A stretch of 58,586 nt of DNA from a virus. This document shows positions 9,011-19,600 of the stretch, one piece after another; position 1 is the stretch's first letter, and every line of letters begins with the position of its first letter. A program made the position numbers and the translations under genes. The notes beneath the pieces are model-generated. The model ran no database searches. It had not been told where the DNA came from and worked only from the letters and a program-made list of their open reading frames with translations. The DNA is taken from the IMG/VR virus record IMGVR_UViG_3300036770_003690, positions 1-58,586 of that record; one strand, given 5' to 3'.

Positions 9011-9600
9011 AGTTGTGAATTTTCAATAAGTGATACTTCTTTTTCACCAGAATTAAATAGGTGCTTTATATTATACTTTTTAAGAGGAAAAAACTTACAG
9101 GAAAGAGGTCTATTTCTTTCTGGTGTATCTTGCCAATCTTTTTCTTGTGGTGAGCTATTAGTTATCAGTATAAACTTAAAGTTATTTACAACCTCATCTA
9201 AAAATGCAGTTATTTCTTCATTTCTCCAATGTTGCAAAACATCTTTTATGAGCAAAAGATCACCTTTATTTTTATAAAATTTTTCAGTATCTTTTAAATA
9301 TAAAAATTTTATATTATCACTCTTATAATCTTTATTGTTATTATCAATAACTGATTTTACTACATCTACACCAGTATATTTAACAGAAGACCAATCAATT
9401 AGTCTACTAAATGTCCAATCTCCACATCCAAAATCATACACTCTTTTAATATTTTTTTCAATAAGAAATTTCTGTAGAAATTCTCTATATTCAATTGTGT
9501 TTTGTGGTAAAGATCCTCCACCACTTCCACATTCACCACCCCATCCACCACCGGCATAGATTTTACTAAAATGCTCATGATGATCACTAAAATTTGTCAT
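9007..9600 (-). CDS. Class I SAM-dependent methyltransferase
   Basis: A 197-residue protein with a Rossmann SAM-binding motif 'VYDFGCGDWTFSRLI' at about 54-68, an acidic motif II 'YTGVDVV' and 'LLLIKDVLQHW' at the motif-III position. The Gly-rich N-terminus ('AGGGWGGECGSGGGS') precedes the fold, as in several phage methyltransferases acting in glycan clusters. A good Shine-Dalgarno (AGGAG) lies about 9 bases before the ATG. It overlaps the FkbM gene by ATGA. Substrate unknown. Confidence 0.75.
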   Translation of the reverse strand: MTNFSDHHEHFSKIYAGGGWGGECGSGGGSLPQNTIEYREFLQKFLIEKNIKRVYDFGCGDWTFSRLIDWSSVKYTGVDVVKSVIDNNNKDYKSDNIKFLYLKDTEKFYKNKGDLLLIKDVLQHWRNEEITAFLDEVVNNFKFILITNSSPQEKDWQDTPERNRPLSCKFFPLKKYNIKHLFNSGEKEVSLIENSQL

Positions 9601-9613
9601 TTAAATTCTCCTA

Positions 9614-10588
9614 TTAACTTACAATAAATTTCCAAACTAATTCTTTATTTACTCTTAAAAGATATGAAGCATTATCCTGAAATCCAAAGGTAATCAAATA
9701 ATCTTCTTTGTATTCCGTCATACCAACAGCAAATTCAATCTCTCCTTCTAAAAAGGAAAACTGTGGAGATACTTGAACAATATCCCAGTCCTTATCCCAG
9801 ACAATAAATCTATGTCTGTAAATTCCATCCTTACGGTCTTGTTCACTACGAGTTAAATAAGTCTCGTGACATAATGTAATATGACCTTCACCAAAAGGAA
9901 GAACTTGAGAACCTCCACGTAAATCAATACATCCCAAATCTTTCCAGTGCTTTAAAGCAACTTGTTTCGTAGTATTGGTTTCAATATCATAATGGACTAC
10001 TTCTGTACCATTTGTCCACTTAACAAAGTGATAAGGCATATCTATAATAGGCATCCAATTCTTTTCACAATAAGAATCATTTGCTCCTGGAGTTGGAATA
10101 CGGTGTTGAGATATTTCTTTTACATATCCATTATTAATTTCTAGTTCTGATAGTTCCATTCTACCAGTTCCAATAGTATCTAGGTCTCTTCTTACCCCAC
10201 AAATATAAAGTTTACCATCCCAACGAACAATACGAGCATCTTCTAATCCAACAAATTCCCATAGTTCTTTATCAGGGAAGTTGGAAGTATCAATGTGATG
10301 ATACCATTTTAGTTGCATATTTTCATCATACTCGCACATAATATTCTTTGTACGAAGCTTCCAATCATTCTCGGGATGAATATAAACTAAAGGACCCCAA
10401 GGATGTTCGTATTTTTTCTTTTCCGAATGATATAAAGTATAATTGATATTCCTTAAATTAACTAATATTTTATCTCCATCCAAATAAATTGATGGATTAG
10501 TTAAAGATGGTCCTTTTAGATCAGAGGAAGGAATGAGTAGTGGATGTATTGAACCACCATTTTCTATACAATGTTTTACAAAGTTCAT
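9614..10588 (-). CDS. Beta-propeller protein resembling GH43/GH130-type glycosidases
   Basis: This 324-residue protein has the repeated W/D-rich strands of a five-bladed propeller: 'GPSLTNPSIYLDGDKILVN', 'FVGLEDARIVRWDGKLYIC', 'NWMPIIDMPYHFVKW'. 'GLEDARIV' resembles the 'EDPR' region of GH130 mannoside phosphorylases, but the family assignment is by eye only. A role in trimming or binding the glycan made by the neighbouring genes is an inference. No signal peptide. It follows the collagen-like fibre gene after an 87-base gap and heads the left glycan string. Confidence 0.55.
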   Translation of the reverse strand: MNFVKHCIENGGSIHPLLIPSSDLKGPSLTNPSIYLDGDKILVNLRNINYTLYHSEKKKYEHPWGPLVYIHPENDWKLRTKNIMCEYDENMQLKWYHHIDTSNFPDKELWEFVGLEDARIVRWDGKLYICGVRRDLDTIGTGRMELSELEINNGYVKEISQHRIPTPGANDSYCEKNWMPIIDMPYHFVKWTNGTEVVHYDIETNTTKQVALKHWKDLGCIDLRGGSQVLPFGEGHITLCHETYLTRSEQDRKDGIYRHRFIVWDKDWDIVQVSPQFSFLEGEIEFAVGMTEYKEDYLITFGFQDNASYLLRVNKELVWKFIVS

Positions 10589-10675
10589 ATGGAATTATAA
10601 AGTTCTTATTATCTATAAGGATTTAAAAAGTATTATTAACCTTTCATCCTGGACAAACCTAGTCTACTCATATTT

Positions 10676-13600
10676 TTATATCTTGTCAATACCCAAGTAT
10701 TTCTTAAGAACTTCAATTTGTATTTGCTGCTCCTTTACAGCTTCTATAAGAACTGCTATGATACCATTGTAATTAACTGTCTTTGTATTATTTTCGGTAA
10801 CTAATTCAGGTAGAACTTGTTCAATTTCTTGAGCAATAACTCCTAAAGATGGATTATTATTATCTTTCCATCTGAATTTGACACCATTAATATTTTCAAT
10901 TATTTCAATTGCATTTTCAATCTTGTTAATATCTTTTTTCTGAGTTATATCAGATAGTGAATTGAATATAGTCGCAGATAAAGTTCCAGAGGAAGGATTA
11001 TATTCAAGTTTTGTAGATGATGTATTAACAGCAGTAATTGTTCCGGAAGTTTGATCACCAAAAAGAACATATCGAGTTGAGTTTGTAGAAGTGTCATTTG
11101 TTACATTAATTGCTGATCCAGTTCCAGCAGCACCTTGATTTCCTTGATTACTTAAACCTTGGAGACCCTGAGCACCTTGTCTTCCTTGGGCACCCTGAGC
11201 ACCTTGTCTTCCTTGGTTACCTTGGTTACCTTGAAGACCTTGAGCACCTTGTCTTCCTTGGTTACCTTGGTTACCTTGAAGACCCTGATTGCCTTGGAGA
11301 CCTTGATTACCCTGACTTCCTATACCTTGGTTACCTTGTACTCCTTGATTACCTTGATTTCCTTGAAGACCTTGATTTCCTTGTCTTCCTTGAGCACCCT
11401 GAGCACCTTGTCTTCCTTGGTTACCTTGGTTACCTTGAAGACCCTGATTGCCCTGAAGACCCTGATTGCCCTGACTTCCTATACCTTGGTTACCTTGTAC
11501 TCCTTGATTACCTTGATTTCCTTGATTACCTTGTACTCCTTGATTCCCTTGACTTCCTATACCCTGACTACCTTGCAATCCTTGATTACCTTGATTTCCT
11601 TGAAGACCTTGATTTCCTTGTCTTCCTTGGGAACCCTGAGCACCTTGTCTTCCTTGGTTACCTTGATTTCCTTGTAATCCTTGGTTACCTTGATTTCCTT
11701 GATTACCTTGGAGACCTTGATTTCCTTGATTACCTTGGAGACCTTGATTTCCTTGATTACCTTGGAGACCTTGATTTCCTTGATTTCCTTGATTGCCTTG
11801 TAAACCTTGATTACCTTGAACACCTTGATTACTTAATCCTTGGTTTCCTTGTCTTCCTTGGGCACCCTGAGCACCTTGTCTTCCTTGGTTACCTTGATTT
11901 CCTTGTAATCCTTGGTTACCTTGATTTCCTTGATTACCTTGGAGACCTTGATTTCCTTGGATACCTTGGTTACCTTGATTTCCTTGATTTCCTTGGAGAC
12001 CTTGATTTCCTTGATTACCTTGGATACCTTGGTTACCTTGATTTCCTTGATTTCCTTGGAGACCTTGATTTCCTTGATTACCTTGGAGACCTTGGTTACC
12101 CTGATTTCCTTGATTACCTTGAACACCTTGATTACTTAATCCTTGGTTTCCTTGGACCCCCTGGTTACCTTGTCTTCCTTGTGTTCCCTGAAGACCCTGA
12201 TTACCTTGTCTTCCTTGTAATCCCTGAAGACCTTGGTTTCCTTGGTTACCTTGTAATCCTTGATTGCCTTGGTTACCTTGATTTCCTTGGAGTCCTTGAT
12301 TACCTTGGAGTCCTTGATTTCCTTGGTTACCTTGGAGTCCTTGATTTCCTTGGTTACCTTGGAGTCCTTGATTTCCTTGATTACCTTGTAAACCTTGGTT
12401 ACCTTGATTACCTTGGAGACCTTGAACTCCAGACTTAGTAAATGTAATTGCTAACTCAAGATTATTTGCTGGAAGTGTTCCTGAAATATGAGTTACTGGA
12501 ATCTTGTAATACCCTGCTGCTACCGTAACTGTTCCAGTTACCCTAAAGACATTAACTGTATTTTGAGAACTGTTAGCAGAAGTTATGTATAAGTAACCTC
12601 TATCACTAAAAATAGTATCATCCCAAGTATCATACCAACCAGTTTGAGTATTTCCAAGTGAATCTAAGTTGTCAATATAAATTTGTGTTACAGATCCAAT
12701 AGTCGCATTATTATATCTTAAGACTCCATTTCCTGGATCAGCATCAGTAACTGTAGTTGAGAATGTATAAGGAACTCCACCACGGTTACCAATGTTTCCT
12801 TGGAGTCCTTGTAAACCTTGTAAACCTTGATTTCCTTGGAGACCTTGGTTTCCTTGGTTACCTTGTAAACCTTGATTACCTTGATTACCTTGGTTGCCTT
12901 GTAGACCTTGATTACCTTGTCTTCCTTGGAGACCTTGGAGACCCTGATTTCCTTGGTTACCTTGGAGTCCTTGATTACCTTGATTACCCTGATTTCCTTG
13001 GAGACCTTGGTTACCTTGTCTTCCTTGGAGACCTTGGAGACCTTGATTTCCTTGGTTACCTTGTAATCCTTGATTTCCTTGGAGACCTTGATTACCTTGA
13101 ACACCTTGAGTTCCTGATAAGGAATAACTTAAGAAAACTCCTTCACCATTTGTTAAACTTCCATTTGAACTTATTAATGAAATTTGAAGACTTGACCATC
13201 CAGCACTACCTGAAGATTGAGTAGTTATATTTTGTAGTTCATATAATCCATATCTTGAGGGATCACCTGTTGCTTGTAACTTAATTAGACCTCTCTTATT
13301 AGGAGATCCATAAGTTTGTAGTAAACTGTAAAGTGTGGATAGGTCAGTTAGATAACGATCTTGGTGATCGACAAAAATTTGTGTAGCAGTACTTAATGAT
13401 CCATTAAGTCTTAAAAATGTGCTTCCTGGATCTGCTTGTGTTGTAGTTGAAGAATAGAAATATTCAAGAGTATTTTCAGCATTAATTCCAGTTATACCTT
13501 GATTACCTTGATTACCTTGTAATCCTTGATTTCCTTGTCTTCCTTGTGTTCCTTGTAATCCCTGGTTTCCTTGGTTACCTTGGAGACCTTGATTTCCTTG

Positions 13601-16600
13601 ATTGCCTTGTAACCCTTGATTACCTTGGAGACCTTGATTTCCTTGATTACCTTGAAGTCCCTGATTTCCTTGATTACCTTGTAAACCTTGGTTACCTTGT
13701 CTTCCTTGGGTTCCTTGTAATCCTTGATTACCTTGATTGCCTTGTAACCCTTGATTACCTTGGAGACCTTGATTTCCTTGATTACCTTGGAGTCCTTGAT
13801 TTCCTTGGTTACCTTGTAAACCTTGGTTACCTTGTCTTCCTTGGGTTCCTTGTAATCCTTGATTACCTTGATTACCTTGTAGACCTTGATTACCCTGTAA
13901 ACCTTGATTTCCTTGGTTACCTTGGAGTCCTTGATTTCCTTGGTTACCTTGTACTCCCTGAACTCCAGATTTAGTAAATGTAATTGCTAACTCAAGATTA
14001 TTTGCTGGAAGTGTTCCTGAAATATGAGTTACTGGAATTCTATAATATCCTGTTGCTGCTGTTACTGAACCTGTAATTTGGAATACGTTTACTGTATTTT
14101 GAGAACTGTTAGCAGAAGTAATATACAAATATCCTCTGTTACTAAAAACAGTATCATCCCAAGTATCATACCAACCAGTTTGATTGTTACCTAAAGAATC
14201 AATATTATCAATATAAATCTGAGTTACAGATCCAATAGTCGCATTATTATATCTTAAGACTCCATTTCCTGGATCAGCATCAGTAACTGTAGTTGAGAAT
14301 GTATAAGGAACTCCACCACGGTTGCCAATGTTTCCTTGGAGACCCTGTAGACCTTGGTTTCCTTGGAGACCTTGGTTTCCTTGGTTACCTTGTAAACCTT
14401 GATTACCTTGATTACCTTGATTACCTTGTAATCCTTGATTACCTTGGAGACCTTGATTTCCTTGCCTTCCTTGATTTCCTTGGAGACCCTGATTACCTTG
14501 ATTACCTTGTAAACCTTGATTGCCTTGGTTACCTTGGTTACCTTGTAAACCTTGATTACCTTGTCTTCCTTGGGTTCCTTGTAATCCCTGATTACCTTGA
14601 TTACCTTGTAGACCTTGATTGCCCTGTAAACCTTGGTTTCCTTGATTGCCTTGAAGACCTTGGTTTCCTTGGTTACCTTGATTGCCCTGTAATCCTTGGT
14701 TACCTTGATTACCCTGTAATCCTTGGTTACCTTGATTACCTTGGAGACCTTGATTACCTTGATTACCTTGGAGACCTTGATTACCTTGGTTACCTTGGTT
14801 ACCTTGTACTCCCTGAACTCCAGATTTAGTAAATGTAATTGCTAACTCAAGATTATTTGCTGGAAGTGTCCCTGAAATATGAGTTACTGGAATTCTATAA
14901 TATCCTGTTGCTGCTGTTACTGGACCAGTAACTCTAAAGACATTAACTGTATTTTGAGAACTGTTAGCAGAAGTTATGTATAAGTAACCTCTATCTGAAA
15001 AAACAGTATCATCCCAAGTATCATACCAACCAGTTTGGGTGTTACCTAAAGAATCAAGGTTATCAATATAAATTTGTGTTACTGATGAAATAGTTGCATT
15101 ATTATATCTCAGAATACCATTTCCTGGATCAGCATCAGTAACTGTAGTTGAGAATGTATAAGGAACTCCACCACGGTTACCAATGTTTCCTTGGAGACCC
15201 TGTAGACCTTGGTTTCCTTGGAGACCTTGATTACCTTGTCTTCCTTGATTACCTTGGAGACCTTGGTTTCCTTGGTTACCTTGTAAGCCTTGATTTCCCT
15301 GATTACCTTGGAGTCCTTGATTACCTTGTAATCCTTGATTTCCTTGATTACCTTGGAGTCCTTGATTACCTTGATTACCTTGTAAACCTTGGTTACCTTG
15401 TCTTCCTTGATTACCTTGTAAACCTTGGTTTCCTTGATTGCCTTGAAGACCTTGGTTTCCCTGTCTTCCTTGGTTACCTTGGAGACCTTGATTGCCTTGT
15501 AAACCTTGATTGCCTTGATTGCCTTGGTTACCTTGTAATCCTTGGTTGCCTTGGAGGCCTTGATTACCTTGGTTTCCCTGCAATCCTTGATTGCCTTGAT
15601 TTCCTTGATTTCCCTGTAAACCTTGATTCCCTTGTAATCCTTGGTTTCCTTGATTGCCTTGGAGACCTTGGTTTCCCTGTCTTCCTTGGTTACCTTGTAA
15701 TCCTTGATTACCTTGATTGCCTTGGAGACCCTGATTACCTTGGTTACCTTGTAATCCTTGATTACCTTGATTTCCTTGGAGACCTTGATTACCTTGATTT
15801 CCTTGGAGACCCTGAACACCTTGAACCCCAGATTTTGAAAACCCTACTGTTAATAAGTTATTATTTGTAGGAATTGAACCAGAAATATAATCTACTGGTA
15901 TTACATAGTAACCAGATTGAATTGATACTACACCATTAACTCTAAAAACATTTGCAGTAGAACTTGAACTATCAGCAGAAGTTATATAAAGATACCCTCT
16001 ATCACTAAAAACAGTATCATCCCAAGTGTTATACCAACCAGTTTGATTGTTACCTAAAGAATCAAGATTATCAATATAAATTTGTGTTACAGATCCAATA
16101 GTCGCATTATTATATCTTAAGAAACCATTTCCTGGATCAGCATTAGTAGTAGAAGAACTAAAAGTGTAAGTAATTCCGCCACGATTACCAATGTTTCCTT
16201 GTAGACCTTGTAGACCTTGATTTCCTTGAAGACCTTGATTGCCCTGATTTCCCTGCAAACCTTGGTTTCCTTGATTTCCTTGGAGTCCTTGGTTTCCTTG
16301 TAATCCCTGATTACCTTGGTTTCCTTGTAATCCCTGATTACCTTGTAATCCCTGATTACCCTGTAATCCTTGGTTTCCTTGATTTCCTTGGAGTCCTTGG
16401 TTTCCTTGTCTTCCTTGATTTCCCTGTAGACCTTGGTTTCCTTGATTTCCCTGTAGACCTTGGTTTCCTTGATTACCTTGGTTACCTTGGAGTCCTTGAT
16501 TACCTTGGAGACCTTGGTTACCTTGATTACCTTGGAGACCTTGATTACCTTGATTTCCTTGGAGACCTTGATTACCTTGTAATCCTTGGTTACCTTGTCT

Positions 16601-19600
16601 TCCTTGGAGACCTTGTAATCCCTGATTTCCCTGAAGTCCTTGATTACCTTGGAGACCTTGTAATCCTTGAACTCCAGACTTTGTGAAAAATACTGTTACT
16701 TCTTGATTATTATTTGGAAGATTACCTGTCAAATAATTAACAGGAATTGTATAATAGGTTGTATTATTTCCTATAACTCCAGTTACTTCAAATACCGCAG
16801 TTACATTTGTGGAACTATCTGCAGAAGTAATGTAGATATATCCACGATTCAGTCCTACATTTAGAATGGTGTCATCCCAAGTTTCATACCAACTACCTTG
16901 ATTGATACCAAATTCATCAGTATCATCAAAATACATTTGAGTTACTGAAGAAATAGTTGCATTATTGAATCTTAATCTTCCTTGTCCTCCAGAACCTGCT
17001 GTAACTGTGGTATCAAATAAGTAAGGAATACCTCCACGATCACCAAGCATTCCTTGGAGACCTTGATTTCCTTGTAGACCTTGGAGACCTTGGTTACCTT
17101 GATTACCTTGTAAACCTTGATTTCCTTGTCTTCCTTGATTTCCCTGAAGACCTTGATTACCTTGTAATCCTTGATTGCCTTGATTACCTTGATTACCTTG
17201 TAATCCCTGATTTCCTTGGAGACCTTGGTTACCTTGATTACCTTGTAAACCTTGATTTCCTTGTCTTCCTTGATTTCCCTGAAGACCTTGATTACCTTGT
17301 AATCCTTGATTGCCTTGATTACCTTGATTACCTTGTAATCCCTGATTTCCTTGGAGACCTTGGTTACCTTGATTACCTTGTAAACCTTGATTGCCTTGAT
17401 TACCTTGGTTACCTTGTAATCCCTGATTTCCTTGGAGACCTTGGTTACCTTGATTTCCTTGGAGACCTTGGTTACCTTGATTCCCCTGTAATCCTTGATT
17501 TCCTTGGAGACCCTGCAATCCTTGATTACCTTGTCTTCCTTGGAGACCTTGAAGACCTTGATTGCCTTGATTGCCCTGTAAACCTTGATTACCTTGTACG
17601 CCTTGTAAACCAGCTAAACCAAAACTTATGTAAAGTTCTTCATTATTAACAAATCCATCTCCTGCGGCAACAGCATTTCCTAATTCAAATGTGCTCCATC
17701 CAGTTTCTCCGAATACTTCTTCAGTGAGAAGAATAATTGTAAAGACATAAAAATTAGTAGGATCACCTATGGATTGAATTTTAATAAAACCTTTATTACC
17801 CGGAGATCCATATTCATTAACTAAAGTGAAAAATTCACTTAAATCAATACCATCTTTGTCTTGGTGATCAAGATATAACTCTGTTGAATTTTCAATAGTT
17901 GAATTGTTAAAACGAATAAATCCTGATCCTGGATCTGCAGATACAGTAGAAGTGCTAAACAAATATTCAAAAGTATTTCCTGCACTAACACCATCAATTC
18001 CTTGGAGACCTTGAACACCTTGTAATCCTTGATTTCCTTGGAGTCCTTGGTTACCTTGTAAACCTTGGTTACCTTGGTTGCCTTGTAGACCTTGGTTTCC
18101 TTGGAGACCCTGAAGGCCCTGATTTCCTTGGTTGCCTTGTAAACCTTGGTTTCCTTGGAGACCCTGAAGGCCCTGATTTCCTTGGTTTCCTTGTAAACCT
18201 TGGTTTCCTTGGAGACCTTGATTACCTTGGAGACCTTGATTACCCTGTAATCCTTGGTTTCCTTGGAGACCTTGATTACCTTGGAGACCTTGATTACCCT
18301 GTAATCCTTGGTTTCCTTGGAGACCCTGGAGACCCTGATTTCCTTGGTTTCCTTGTAAACCTTGATTTCCTTGGTTTCCTTGTAAACCTTGATTTCCTTG
18401 GTTGCCTTGTAAACCTTGGTTTCCTTGGTTTCCTTGGAGACCTTGATTACCTTGGAGTCCCTGGAGACCCTGATTCCCTTGGTTGCCTTGTAAACCTTGG
18501 TTTCCTTGGAGTCCCTGGAGACCCTGATTCCCTTGGTTGCCTTGTAATCCTTGGTTTCCTTGGAGACCCTGGAGACCTTGTGTTCCCTGAACACCAGATT
18601 TTGTAAAGAGTAAAGCTAATGCATCTGTATCATTTGGGAGACTTCCAGAAACATAATCAACAGGAATTCTGTGATATCCACTTTCAATTGTAATTGGAGA
18701 TTTAGTTCTAAAGATATTAATAATTGTATTTTGAACATCTGCAGATACAATATACAAATATCCTCTATCACTAAATTCAGTATCATCCCAAGTATCATAC
18801 CAAGCACCTTGGTTATTACCTAAAGAATCAAGATCATCAATATAAAGTTCAGTTACTTGTGTAATATCTGAGTTATTATATCTTATTAAACCTGGACCTG
18901 GATCTGAATTTGTAGTAATATTATCAAAATTATAAGGAACACCTCCACGATTTCCACTTGTACCTTGAAGTCCTTGCAATCCTTGATTGCCTTGAAGACC
19001 TTGTAATCCTTGATTGCCCTGTAAACCTTGGATACCTTGTAATCCTTGATTACCCTGTAAACCTTGGAGACCTTGTAATCCTTGGTTTCCTTGGAGTCCC
19101 TGGAGACCCTGATTTCCTTGATTACCTTGTAATCCTTGGTTTCCTTGGAGTCCCTGGAGACCCTGATTTCCTTGATTACCTTGTAATCCCTGATTTCCTT
19201 GGAGACCTTGATTTCCTTGTAGACCTTGGTTTCCTTGGAGACCTTGAAGACCTTGGAGACCTTGGAGACCTTGAAGTCCTTGTAAACCTTGATTGCCCTG
19301 TAAACCTTGATTGCCCTGTAAACCTTGGTTACCTTGGTTACCTTGGTTACCTTGTAATCCTTGGTTACCTTGTAATCCTTGATTGCCCTGGAGACCTTGG
19401 TTTCCTTGGTTACCTTGATTACCTTGTAATCCTTGATTGCCCTGGAGACCTTGGTTTCCTTGGTTACCTTGTAATCCTTGATTGCCCTGGAGACCTTGTA
19501 ACCCCTGGAGACCTTGTAAGCCTTGTAAACCCTGATTACCTTGGTTGCCTTGTAAACCTTGTAACCCCTGGAGACCTTGTAAACCTTGTAAACCTTGTAA

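Noticed and set aside
11110-12438. Long plus-strand open frames rich in Leu/Asp/Gly/Tyr opposite the fibre repeats
   Set aside because: They arise because the 9-base repeat lacks stop codons in several frames. They have no start signals, and their composition merely mirrors the collagen-like frame.
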